This document shows, in pieces, positions 1 to 6,748 of a DNA stretch of 14,563 bases (the first letter of the stretch is position 1; each line of letters opens with the position of its first letter). The notes below the pieces were generated by a model. That model made no database searches. It was not told the DNA's origin and saw only the letters and a list, made by a program, of their open reading frames with translations. Both the position numbers and the translations under genes were made by a program. Origin of the DNA: an uncultured Collinsella sp. (GTDB taxonomy: Bacteria > Actinomycetota > Coriobacteriia > Coriobacteriales > Coriobacteriaceae); NCBI GenBank assembly GCA_900541245.1, contig UQIS01000046.1:1-14563 (forward strand), written 5' to 3'.

Positions 1-39
1 ACCCCGGAGGAGTTCCGGAATCAGGCCCTCGCGGCCTAG
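1..39 (+). CDS. C-terminal end of an IS3-family transposase (partial, OrfB/integrase)
   Basis: Frame 1 is open from the first base and encodes TPEEFRNQALAA followed by a TAG stop at 37-39. IS3-family OrfB integrases commonly end with a pattern of the type (S/T)P-x-(E/Q)-(F/Y)-R followed by a short Ala-rich tail, which fits. Only 12 residues are visible, so the DDE catalytic core is not in the window and the state of the gene (intact or not) is unknown. The stop lies just inside the putative right terminal repeat, as usual for IS3 elements. Chance similarity of so short a peptide is possible. Confidence 0.5.
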   Translation, partial: TPEEFRNQALAA

Positions 40-77
40 TCGCTATTTAGGGCGTCCAAGATTTGGGGCGCAGTTCA
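1..77 (+). mobile_element. Right end of an IS3-family (IS150-like) insertion sequence, cut by the window edge
   Basis: The first 39 bases read as the tail of a transposase. About 12 bases after its stop comes a sequence (roughly 52-77) reading GTCCAAGATTTGGGG and ending CAGTTCA, which resembles the right terminal inverted repeat of IS150-type IS3 elements (ending in CA, with a TTTGGGG core). The left end lies outside the window, so the matching repeat and target duplication cannot be checked. The call rests on recognising the terminus together with the transposase tail. The element boundary at 77 is approximate. Confidence 0.55.
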
Positions 78-111
78 CTACCCGCGACAGGGCTTTTTCT
101 GTCCTCCTCCA

Positions 112-178
112 AGTTGCGGTGAAATAGGGACTGAATAGGGGCCGGCGGGCGCAAAACAATCCCTATTCCACCGCAACT
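112..178. repeat. Imperfect inverted repeat (REP/MITE-like hairpin)
   Basis: The arm at 112-130 (AGTTGCGGTGAAATAGGGA) and the arm at 160-178 (TCCCTATTCCACCGCAACT) are reverse complements over 19 positions with a single mismatch at base 122. The 29-base loop contains a second ATAGGGG and a GC-rich stretch. There is no T-run after either arm, so it is not a plain intrinsic terminator. It sits between the IS3 end and the promoter of the membrane-protein gene and encodes nothing evident. The best reading is an interspersed palindromic repeat. The family is not identified. Confidence 0.65.
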
Positions 179-252
179 CATCCCGAGATAGTCATTGGGG
201 ACAGTCTTGGTACGCTCCGATCGTCGTGCCGTTCGGTTTATCGCTGGGTGGG

Positions 253-258
253 TATACT
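253..258 (+). promoter_or_regulatory. Putative -10 box (TATACT) for the membrane-protein gene
   Basis: TATACT at 253-258 is one mismatch from the TATAAT consensus and lies 39 bases before the ATG at 297. No convincing -35 hexamer is seen at 16-18 bases upstream, so the call rests on the -10 alone. Bases 179-252 otherwise hold no gene I can support. Confidence 0.4.
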
Positions 259-296
259 TCCATCCGCAATACAGGCCGGACTGAGGAGGTATCCAA

Positions 297-1328
297 ATGC
301 CGGACAATGGATCGATTCAAAAGAGAGACGCGCACGAGATGGCTCATGGGCGTCCTGTCCAGATAACCGAGCACACGACGGTAACCGAGCTGCAGCCCAG
401 CCTGTCCGATGTCGTGTGCGCAAACAAAAAGCTGCAGATCGGTATCATCGTTGCGCTCGTGGTGCTGGCGTTGCTGTCGGGCTTTGTAGCTCGTCCGCAT
501 TTCGCCGATACCAAAACTTGGGACTCCACCATAGAGGTCATCGATCAAAAGAAAGGTAACGTACTGGCGCTTACGGCTTCATGCGTTGCTCTATCTGCGG
601 GTATTACGGCGCTGCCGGGTGATGCGGGAACGCCGGTTGCCGAGCAGCTCGCGCAGCTTTCAGGCAACCTTGGTATCGTGCTTGCCGTGCTATACCTAGA
701 GAAATATTTGCTCACGATTTTGTGGTCGGTTGGCTTGGGCATCTTAATCCCGTTTGCGTTGGTGCTCTTTGCGGTGTCGCTCGGCATTCACGGGCGCTGG
801 AGCACGAGCGCTGTCCTGCGCCGTGTGGCGACACGCGTGCTGGTGGTTGCCGTGATCGGTATGGCGCTTGTGCCCGCGAGCGTATGGGTGTCGCAGAAGG
901 TCGATGAAACGTATCGCGTTAGTATCGAGCAAGCTGAGCAAAAGGCTGCGGACGCTGCGGATGCGGCCGACACCACGGACAAGTCAGCCGAGACCAGCTC
1001 AAAATCGAACAAGAAAAAATCCGAGACCACGGCGTCCAAAAACGTGCTCGAGCAGTTGACTGATGGGGCATCGAGCCTTGTTACGTCGGTGACCAGCGGC
1101 GCCAAGCAGATGACCGACGAGATTGTGCAGCAGGTGACCGACCTCATCGAAGGCGTCATCGTGATGATCGTGACCTCGTGTGTGATTCCTCTACTGGTGC
1201 TCGTGGCGTTCCTATGGCTAGGACACGTGCTGCTGGGGATCGATATCTCCGGTCCCGCGAACTATCTGACGGGTCGTTTCTTGAGCGCTCCGTCCAGACA
1301 TGCCAAGAAGAGCGGGCAGTCTGAGTAG
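297..1328 (+). CDS. Multi-pass membrane protein of unknown function
   Basis: I do not recognise this 343-residue protein. The start is set by a perfect AGGAGGT at 284-290, six bases before the ATG. Hydrophobic segments that look membrane-spanning lie at about residues 46-65, 86-106, 124-163 (probably two spans), 180-198 and 284-313. Between the last two is a hydrophilic, low-complexity stretch (about 205-255) rich in Ala, Asp, Ser and Lys, followed by an amphipathic Thr/Val/Gln-rich segment (about 250-283). The short C-terminus is basic (SRHAKKS). No catalytic or transport motif is evident and there is no cleavable signal peptide; the first 45 residues are polar. It is followed by its own terminator and appears monocistronic, unrelated to the sugar genes. 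A stress, envelope or permease-like role would be a guess. Confidence 0.8.
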   Translation: MPDNGSIQKRDAHEMAHGRPVQITEHTTVTELQPSLSDVVCANKKLQIGIIVALVVLALLSGFVARPHFADTKTWDSTIEVIDQKKGNVLALTASCVALSAGITALPGDAGTPVAEQLAQLSGNLGIVLAVLYLEKYLLTILWSVGLGILIPFALVLFAVSLGIHGRWSTSAVLRRVATRVLVVAVIGMALVPASVWVSQKVDETYRVSIEQAEQKAADAADAADTTDKSAETSSKSNKKKSETTASKNVLEQLTDGASSLVTSVTSGAKQMTDEIVQQVTDLIEGVIVMIVTSCVIPLLVLVAFLWLGHVLLGIDISGPANYLTGRFLSAPSRHAKKSGQSE

Positions 1329-1362
1329 GCGGCAAAGCGATCTTTGGAAGATCAACCGTAAG

Positions 1363-1399
1363 AAGGGCGGCCGAGACACGTTCTCGGCCGCCCTTTCGT
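1363..1399 (+). terminator. Rho-independent terminator after the membrane-protein gene
   Basis: A perfect 14-bp stem (AAGGGCGGCCGAGA at 1363-1376 with its complement at 1382-1395) closes a 5-base loop, and a short T-rich tail (TTTCGTTT) follows. It lies 35 bases past the stop at 1328 and separates this gene from the lac promoter region. Confidence 0.85.
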
Positions 1400-1465
1400 T
1401 TGCTGAACGCATGGTCGCTGCGTTCGCGCCGGACCCAAACGGTCAGCAATCATCCGTGAACGGTA

Positions 1466-1541
1466 TTTGTTCAAAAAAGAACAAAGATAAACAAATAGTT
1501 GTTGCAGTTAATGTTCGAATGTGTTCAAATAAACATGAACA
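1466..1541 (+). promoter_or_regulatory. lacABC control region with TGTTC/GAACA operator-like repeats
   Basis: The 307-base gap 1329-1635 holds the preceding terminator and then this AT-rich segment. A perfect 7-bp palindrome TTTGTTC-N6-GAACAAA lies at 1466-1485. TGTTCGAA (1512-1519) and TGTTCAAA (1522-1529) are tandem 10 bases apart, and TGTTCA (1522-1527) with TGAACA (1536-1541) form a second inverted repeat. Such repeated half-sites are typical of DeoR/GlpR-type repressors, which often bind several short repeats. The AT-rich tract probably includes the promoter, but no clear -35/-10 pair could be fixed. Bases 1542-1623 form an untranslated leader with nothing else I recognise. Confidence 0.55.
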
Positions 1542-1635
1542 GTGAAGAACCGCACATTCAGATGCCCGGACCTGAACGCGATTCAACACTTCCAAACAGA
1601 AACTACGCACCTGCGTATCTCTCAAGGAGGATGTC

Positions 1636-2064
1636 ATGAGGGTTGTAATCGCTTCCGATGCCGACGGTATGTCGATGAAGGAGTCCATCAAGGAGATGCT
1701 CATCGCCGACGGTCACGAGGTCGTCGACTATTCCGAGACCCCTGCCGCGGATTTTGTCGATTCCGCGACCGCCGTTGCCAAGGACCTGCTGGAGCACAAG
1801 GATTCCCAGGGCTTCGCATTCGATAAGTACGGCGTCGGCTCCTATATGGCCGCCGTCAAGATCAAGGGCATGGTCGTCGCCAACATTTCCGACGAGCGTT
1901 CCGCCTACATGACCCGCGAGCACAACGGCTCGCGCATGGTCACCATGGGCCCGGGCGTTGTGGGCACCGAGGTCGCCAAGAAGATCGCCCGCGAGTTCCT
2001 GCGCGCCCAGTACGCCGGCGGCCGTCACCAGATCCGTGTCGACATGCTCAACAAGATGGCCTAA
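1636..2064 (+). CDS. lacA: Galactose-6-phosphate isomerase subunit LacA
   Basis: LacA and LacB together convert D-galactose 6-phosphate to D-tagatose 6-phosphate, the first cytoplasmic step of the tagatose-6-phosphate pathway. The 142 residues match the usual LacA length. Family landmarks are visible: an N-terminal Rossmann-like strand with SDADG (7-11), VKIKGM (74-79), SDERSAYMTREHN (85-97) and the signature C-terminus GGRHQIRVDMLNKM (128-141), nearly identical to what I recall of staphylococcal and streptococcal LacA. It belongs to the RpiB/LacAB fold but lacks the CGTG catalytic cysteine motif that LacB carries. The start has AAGGAGG at 1624-1630, five bases upstream. It is first of a likely lacA-lacB-lacC operon and 63 bases precede lacB. 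Control probably comes from the TGTTC repeats upstream. Confidence 0.95.
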   Translation: MRVVIASDADGMSMKESIKEMLIADGHEVVDYSETPAADFVDSATAVAKDLLEHKDSQGFAFDKYGVGSYMAAVKIKGMVVANISDERSAYMTREHNGSRMVTMGPGVVGTEVAKKIAREFLRAQYAGGRHQIRVDMLNKMA

Positions 2065-2127
2065 CGAGAGCCACCGAGAACTCGAACTTCTACCTCAACT
2101 TGTGAATTCAGACGAAAGGACGTTCTG

Positions 2128-2652
2128 ATGAAGAAGACCATCGCAATCGGTTGCGACCATATCGTTACGGACGAGAAGATCTATCTGGCCGACCGCCTGG
2201 AGCAGGCTGGCTACAAGGTGCTCGACTGCGGCACCTACAGCCACACCCGTACGCACTATCCCATCTACGGCAAGGCCGTGGGCGAGGCTGTTGCCAGCGG
2301 CAAGGCCGACTTTGGCGTGGCCCTGTGCGGCACCGGCATCGGCATCACCAACGCCGTCAACAAGGTTCCCGGCGTCCGCTGCGCCCTGGTCCGCGACATG
2401 ACCTCTGCCCTGTATGCCCGTCGCGAGCTCAACGCCAACATCGTGGGCTTTGGTGGCAAGATCACCGGCGAGTTCCTGATGGCCGATATCATGCTTGCCT
2501 TCCTGGAGGAGCCCTACGAGAAGACTCCCGAGCACGATGCTCTGATCGCCAAGATCGATGCCTGCAACAAGGCCGACGCCGAGGCTCAGGCTGACCCGCA
2601 CTTCTTTGACGAGTTCCTGGAGAAGTGGGACCGCGGCGAATACCATGATTAG
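2128..2652 (+). CDS. lacB: Galactose-6-phosphate isomerase subunit LacB
   Basis: This is the partner of LacA in isomerising galactose 6-phosphate to tagatose 6-phosphate. The 174 residues are close to the typical length of about 171. The RpiB/LacB landmarks are present: IGCDH (7-11, sugar-phosphate binding and proton transfer), RTHYPIYGK (41-49), LCGTGIGI (66-73, with the catalytic-type Cys67), NKVPGVRCALVRDM (78-91) and NIVGFGGKITGEF (104-116). The C-terminal HFFDEFLEKWDRGEYHD is characteristic of LacB rather than ribose-5-phosphate isomerase B. A GAAAGGA at 2114-2120 serves as the ribosome site. The paired occurrence with lacA and the adjacent lacC make the assignment firm. Confidence 0.95.
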   Translation: MKKTIAIGCDHIVTDEKIYLADRLEQAGYKVLDCGTYSHTRTHYPIYGKAVGEAVASGKADFGVALCGTGIGITNAVNKVPGVRCALVRDMTSALYARRELNANIVGFGGKITGEFLMADIMLAFLEEPYEKTPEHDALIAKIDACNKADAEAQADPHFFDEFLEKWDRGEYHD

Positions 2653-2684
2653 TGGGTATCCGGCGTAATTAACTAGTCCGTTGA

Positions 2685-2723
2685 CGGCTCGCGTTTCTGT
2701 GAGGGGGCGCGGGCCGGTTTTCT
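2685..2723 (+). other. Intercistronic hairpin between lacB and lacC
   Basis: CGGCTCGCG (2685-2693) can pair with CGCGGGCCG (2708-2716) over 9 bp, including one G-U wobble, around a 14-base loop. GTTTTCT follows directly. It lies 32 bases past lacB and ends just before the lacC ribosome site (CAGGAG, 2728-2732 region). It could act as a partial terminator or an mRNA-stability element that sets lacC expression lower than lacAB. The short, impure T-run makes full termination doubtful. Confidence 0.4.
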
Positions 2724-2738
2724 AAACAGGAGTTCAAT

Positions 2739-3674
2739 ATGATTCTGACCGTTACCATGAACCCGTCGATTGATACGCGCTATCAGCTCGACAAGCTGGT
2801 CATCGACGATGTTAACCGCGTGACGCCCGAAAAGACCGCTGGCGGCAAGGGCCTCAACGTGAGCCGCGTGCTGCTGCAGCTGGGCGACGACGTGCTTGCG
2901 ACCGGCCTGCTTGGCGGTCACATGGGCGCCTATATGGCCGAGCTCATGGATGCCGATGGCGTCAAGAACGACTTTGTGCCCATTGCCGGCGAGACGCGCA
3001 TCTGCCTGAATATCCTGCACGAGGGTAATCAGACCGAGCTGTTAGAGAGCGGCCCGCAGATCGCCCCGGCCGAGCTCGAGGCCTTTACGGCTAAGTTTGC
3101 CGAGCTTGCAGCGAAGGCGGACGTTGTGACGCTTTCGGGCTCGCTGCCGCGTGGCGTCGATGCCGGCTACTATGCCGAGCTCGTCAAGATCGCCGAGGAG
3201 GCGGGCGCCAAGGTGCTGCTCGACACCTCGGGTGCATCGCTGGAGGCCGCGCTGGAGTCCGACGCTAAGCCCGAGCTCGTAAAGCCCAATCTGACCGAGA
3301 TTAACGGCCTGCTGGGTACGTCCTTTACGACCGATGATGTCGATGCCCTGCGCGAGGCGCTTGCCGCCGATGGCCGCTTTGCCGGTATTCCCTGGGTTGT
3401 CGTTTCGATGGGCGCTGCCGGGTCGGTGGGCTTTCACGAGGGACGCGCGTTCCGCGCCAAGACGCCCGCGATTGCGGCTGTGAACGCGACGGGTTCCGGT
3501 GACTCGACCATCGCCGGCTTTGCGCATGCCATTGCTGCTGGTGCCGACGATGTCACGGTGCTCAAGACCGCCAATGCCTGTGGCAAGCTCAACGCCATGG
3601 ATCCCAAGACCGGCCACCTGGTCATGGACCGCTGGGACGAGATCTACAACAGCGTTGTCGTGACTGAACTCTAG
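2739..3674 (+). CDS. lacC: Tagatose-6-phosphate kinase LacC (PfkB family)
   Basis: LacC phosphorylates tagatose 6-phosphate to tagatose 1,6-bisphosphate with ATP in the cytoplasm. The 311-residue length fits. Visible PfkB features are NPSID (8-12), the substrate-binding TAGGKGLN (33-40), GETRICLNILHEG (83-95), SGSLPRG (near 134-140) and the second PfkB signature NATGSGDSTIAGF (249-261), with Asp255 as the predicted catalytic base. The GSGDS form rather than GAGDS, and overall similarity as I recall it, point to LacC rather than 1-phosphofructokinase FruK, and the lacAB context supports this. Dual activity toward fructose phosphates is known in this family. It follows lacB by 86 bases, with the intercistronic hairpin between, and ends at the bidirectional terminator. 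Confidence 0.93.
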   Translation: MILTVTMNPSIDTRYQLDKLVIDDVNRVTPEKTAGGKGLNVSRVLLQLGDDVLATGLLGGHMGAYMAELMDADGVKNDFVPIAGETRICLNILHEGNQTELLESGPQIAPAELEAFTAKFAELAAKADVVTLSGSLPRGVDAGYYAELVKIAEEAGAKVLLDTSGASLEAALESDAKPELVKPNLTEINGLLGTSFTTDDVDALREALAADGRFAGIPWVVVSMGAAGSVGFHEGRAFRAKTPAIAAVNATGSGDSTIAGFAHAIAAGADDVTVLKTANACGKLNAMDPKTGHLVMDRWDEIYNSVVVTEL

Positions 3675-3699
3675 GAGTCGCGACACCGAACACTCAAAA

Positions 3700-3735
3700 A
3701 CGGTGCCCGCCGGCGATGTTGCCGGCGGGCACCGT
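3700..3735. terminator. Bidirectional terminator between lacC and galT
   Basis: A perfect 15-bp stem (ACGGTGCCCGCCGGC at 3700-3714, complement at 3721-3735) has a 6-base loop. On the plus strand it is followed by TGTCTTG. On the minus strand it is followed by a T-run, the complement of the A-run at 3696-3700. It sits 25 bases after lacC and 47 bases after the galT stop, so it can end both convergent transcripts and is probably most efficient for the galKT message. Confidence 0.88.
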
Positions 3736-3782
3736 TGTCTTGAAGACGAAATGATCCGTTTTCCTCCGTCCCCAAGGGATCA

Positions 3783-5411
3783 TTACAGCGAGTCGATAAA
3801 GCGTTGTTGGGCGGCGCGGCCGGCTTCGTCCCACTTAAAGACGCCGGCGTTGTCGAGCACGTGGCCAAACACCACGCCGACCTCCTCGTGCAGGATATTG
3901 ATGGCGTTGTCCGCCGTAAGCTCATCGGCACGACGAACAAAGACGTCCTCGGCCCATGCGGCGTGGCTGCGGCAAAGGTCGTCGCCCTCGAGCGCACCGG
4001 CGAGATCGTAGTTGGCGTCGGCCTTGGCCGCCAGCAGGTGCTCGCGGACAGCGCCGAGCTCGGGAACCAAGCGCGGCGGTAAAATGGCCAGGCCCATGAC
4101 CTCGATCAGGCCGATGTTCTCCTTTTTAATATGGTGATACTCGGCATGCGGGTGGAACACGCCCAGCGGATGCTCGTCGGTCGTGATATTGCAGCGAAGC
4201 GCCAGGTAGGCCTCGTAGATCTCGCCGCCGGCATTGCCGCGGGAATCGACGCGGCGGATGACGGGCGTCACGGTGTTGTGCGCTACGCCGTCGGCTGTGT
4301 GCGCGACGATGCCAACCGACTCATCGGTCCACTCGCGCCAGGCGAGGATAATCTTCTCGGCAGCGTCGAGCAGCTGAGCGCGGTCATGCGAGCGCAGGCG
4401 CAGCACCGAAAGCGGCCATTGCAGCACAGTGCCGCTGACCTGGTCAAATCCGGGTACGCTAAACTGCGAGACCTCGGCGGCATGCATCATGGGGAACTCG
4501 TGCGCACCGCCCTGGAAGTGGTCGTGCGAAAGAATCGAGCCGCCCACGATGGGCAGGTCGGCGTTGGAGCCAATAAAGTAGTGCGGGAACAGGTCCACAA
4601 AGTCGAGCAGGCAGGTCAGTCCCTTACGGTCGACGTGCATCGGGCGATGCTCGGAGCTCATAGCAATGCAGTGCTCGTTAAAGTATGCGTACGGGCTGTA
4701 CTGGAAGCCCCAGCGCTCGCCGTCGAGCTGAATGGGGATAACGCGTAGGTTCTGGCGGGCGGGGTGAGCGCCGCCGTCGGCTGCGGCGGAGCGTCCGGGA
4801 TAGCCCTCGTTCTCGATGCACAGCTGGCAGGCGGGATACTTCTCGCCCGTGTTCTTTGCGGCACCAGCCGCGGCGATATCGCGCGGGTCCTTTTCAGGCT
4901 TGGACAGGTTGATGGTGATCTCCAGGTCACCCCAGTTGGTGGGGGTGCTCCATTTGATGTTGCGCGCGATAGCGGCGCGGCGCACGTAACCGGCGTCACA
5001 GCACAGGCCGTAGAACCAGTCGGTCGCGGCGCGGGGCTCGTGGACGCCCATACGTCCGTTGAACTCCTCGTTTACAACCGAAGGCCTCGGCATGAGCGCG
5101 CCCATGATGCGCATGGCGATGCGGTCGCGGCCCGACACCGTGTCCTCGGCAGCACCGTTGGCAACGGCGGTCTCGGAAAGCGCGGCAAGCGTACCCTCCA
5201 GGTCAAAATCGGGCAGGGTATCGGGGTGCAAGAGCGAAATCTTCTCGGTCTTGAGTGCCCAGGCCATGTCGAGCGCCGGGCCCGTAGCACCGATGCACTC
5301 CAGAATGGTGTTGTATGCCCAGATGCGATCGTCCTGTCCGATCATCGATCGATGGATGGCATACTCAATCAGGCCCTGCGCGGCCTCGCGCACATCAGTC
5401 ATTACAGCCAT
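3783..5411 (-). CDS. galT: Galactose-1-phosphate uridylyltransferase, class II (GalT2 type)
   Basis: GalT swaps UMP from UDP-glucose to galactose 1-phosphate, giving UDP-galactose and glucose 1-phosphate, the second committed step of the Leloir pathway. At 542 residues it is of the long Gram-positive class II type (roughly 490-510 is usual) rather than the E. coli class I type of about 350. Landmarks are EEFNGRMG (115-122), YPACQLCIENEGYPGR (192-207), SPYAYFNEHCI (239-249) and the active-site segment SHDHFQGG (295-302). His298 is the predicted uridylylated nucleophile by analogy with the HxHxQ motif of class I. Two starts are possible: ATG at 5411, ten bases after a GGGGG ribosome site, overlapping galK by 10 bases; or the ATG at 5402, which shares a base with the galK stop (TAATG). 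I chose 5411 for its ribosome-site spacing. Translational coupling to galK is likely. Confidence 0.95.
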   Translation of the reverse strand: MAVMTDVREAAQGLIEYAIHRSMIGQDDRIWAYNTILECIGATGPALDMAWALKTEKISLLHPDTLPDFDLEGTLAALSETAVANGAAEDTVSGRDRIAMRIMGALMPRPSVVNEEFNGRMGVHEPRAATDWFYGLCCDAGYVRRAAIARNIKWSTPTNWGDLEITINLSKPEKDPRDIAAAGAAKNTGEKYPACQLCIENEGYPGRSAAADGGAHPARQNLRVIPIQLDGERWGFQYSPYAYFNEHCIAMSSEHRPMHVDRKGLTCLLDFVDLFPHYFIGSNADLPIVGGSILSHDHFQGGAHEFPMMHAAEVSQFSVPGFDQVSGTVLQWPLSVLRLRSHDRAQLLDAAEKIILAWREWTDESVGIVAHTADGVAHNTVTPVIRRVDSRGNAGGEIYEAYLALRCNITTDEHPLGVFHPHAEYHHIKKENIGLIEVMGLAILPPRLVPELGAVREHLLAAKADANYDLAGALEGDDLCRSHAAWAEDVFVRRADELTADNAINILHEEVGVVFGHVLDNAGVFKWDEAGRAAQQRFIDSL

Positions 5412-6607
5412 GCCGCGTAAGCCCCCTTGTCAGAAATTGCGTAGTGACGGGCAGAGCCCTCGCCCAGCCAGCCGTTCATCTTGGTAATAAAGGTGTCGAC
5501 TAGGTCGAGCGGCACGAAGGCCTGGATGGTGCCACCAAAGCCGCCGCCGTGGATGCGGACGGCGCCGCGGCCGTCAAGCACATGCTCGGCAAGAGCAAGC
5601 GCGTACATGGAAGGCTGCTCGGCACCCAGTTTGGCAACAACATTCTGCAGGTACATGGCAGAGCTGGCGCCGGACTCGCGCGTCAGGACCAGGAACTGGT
5701 CAATGTCGCCGGCGTTCAGGGCCGTCCAGCGCTTATCGACCAGGCCGTTCTCGTACCAGTAGTGAACGGCGCGCAGGCAGGCACGGTCGCCCAGCTTGGC
5801 GCGCAGCTCGGGGAGCTTGGCGTCAAAATCGGCAACGTTTACCTCGCACAGGCGTGCCTTGCCAAACTCGGCGGCGACGTCTTGCATTTCGCGCGGAACG
5901 GCGGCGTAGTCATCGGTGGCGGCCACGTGGTCGGCGCCGACCTTAACGAGCACGAGCGCATAGCCGTGGTCCTCAAAGTTGAGCTCGAGCTTCTGGGTCT
6001 TAGGCTGAGCCTGGTCCTCAAAGTCCATGTAGGCAAGGCCGCCCAGACATACGGCGGCCTGGTCCATCAGACCGCAGGGCTTGCCGTAGTAGTTGTTCTC
6101 GGTGCGCTGGCTCATCTGAGCGAGCGTGACGGGCTCAATGGCGGGCGCGCCCCAGAGCGTCTCCATGGCACGACCGTACGCGGCCTCGACGGCGGCAGAG
6201 CTGGAAAGGCCACCACCCGAGGGGACGGAGCAGGTGAAGGCGAAGCCGAAGCCGTGGGGCTCAACGCCAAGGGCTGCAATCTCGTGTGCCATGCCGCGGA
6301 CGAGGCTTGCGGACGTGCCCTTCTCGGACTCCTGAACATCCAGCGTGTCGAGCGTGATCTCAAACGTAGGATAGCCCTCGTCGGCGATGCGAATCTTGTT
6401 GGAGTCGGTTGCCACGGCGATGCCGTCGACGGCGACATCGAGCGAGCCGGCGATAACGTGACCGCCCTCGTGATCGGTGTGATTGCCGCTGATCTCGGAA
6501 CGCCCGGGCGCGTGCACGTAGAGCACCTGGCGGTCGCCGATGGGGCCAAACTCCTCCTCAAACAGCTTGGTGAGCGTGGCGAGTGTTTTTTCGTCGGGGG
6601 CGGTCAT
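5402..6607 (-). CDS. galK: Galactokinase GalK (GHMP kinase)
   Basis: GalK phosphorylates alpha-D-galactose at C1 using ATP. The 401 residues are of normal length. The galactokinase signature PGRSEISGNHTDHEGG is at 34-49, in the variant form with Ser-Glu and Asn-His in place of the common Asn-Leu and Glu-His. The GHMP ATP-binding motif GGGLSSSAAVE is at 131-141. CGLMDQ (178-183) carries Asp182, the predicted catalytic base, and motif 3, HGGGFGG, is at 353-359. The start is supported by AAAGGAAG about eight bases upstream. galT overlaps its 3' end. A shared 18-bp operator-like palindrome lies 44 bases before the start, predicting control by the adjacent LacI-family protein and a promoter of its own separate from galM. 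Confidence 0.96.
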   Translation of the reverse strand: MTAPDEKTLATLTKLFEEEFGPIGDRQVLYVHAPGRSEISGNHTDHEGGHVIAGSLDVAVDGIAVATDSNKIRIADEGYPTFEITLDTLDVQESEKGTSASLVRGMAHEIAALGVEPHGFGFAFTCSVPSGGGLSSSAAVEAAYGRAMETLWGAPAIEPVTLAQMSQRTENNYYGKPCGLMDQAAVCLGGLAYMDFEDQAQPKTQKLELNFEDHGYALVLVKVGADHVAATDDYAAVPREMQDVAAEFGKARLCEVNVADFDAKLPELRAKLGDRACLRAVHYWYENGLVDKRWTALNAGDIDQFLVLTRESGASSAMYLQNVVAKLGAEQPSMYALALAEHVLDGRGAVRIHGGGFGGTIQAFVPLDLVDTFITKMNGWLGEGSARHYAISDKGAYAAWL

Positions 6608-6650
6608 GGTGTCTTCCTTTCTTGGTTATCCCGAGTTACCGGGCTTTGCT

Positions 6651-6668
6651 TATGAGTACGTAAACATA
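6651..6668. promoter_or_regulatory. Operator-like palindrome upstream of galK (LacI-family type)
   Basis: TATGAGTACGTAAACATA reads as TATG-nn-TACGTA-nn-CATA, an 18-bp palindrome matching in 14 of 18 positions with a central CG, the usual form of a LacI/GalR-family operator. Related copies occur before galM and before the LacI-family gene, so the adjacent regulator is the natural binding candidate. Confidence 0.7.
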
Positions 6669-6674
6669 TCAAGG

Positions 6675-6748
6675 TGCGAGGGAGTAGACGGGAGTCATAA
6701 CGCTGCTCCCTCGCATCTCGACGAGGGTGGGTTAGCAAATCGTCGAGA
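6675..6748 (-). repeat. Two tandem hairpins at the galM 3' end
   Basis: TGCGAGGGAG (6675-6684) pairs perfectly with CTCCCTCGCA (6706-6715) over 10 bp around a 21-base loop. Next to it, TCTCGACGA (6716-6724) pairs with TCGTCGAGA (6740-6748) over 9 bp, spanning the galM stop codon. Neither is followed by a T-run on the minus strand. They may slow exonucleases or give weak termination between galM and galK. They are not convincing intrinsic terminators. Confidence 0.45.

Noticed and set aside
86..103. Small hairpin GACAG...CTGTC with an internal T-run
   Set aside because: Only 5 bp, and the T-run is in the loop rather than after the stem, so it is not a terminator.
5549..6655. Long open frame on the plus strand opposite galK (about 368 codons)
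   Set aside because: It is a shadow of galK: high-GC codons leave the antisense frame open, its product has no recognisable domain, and galK carries all kinase motifs.
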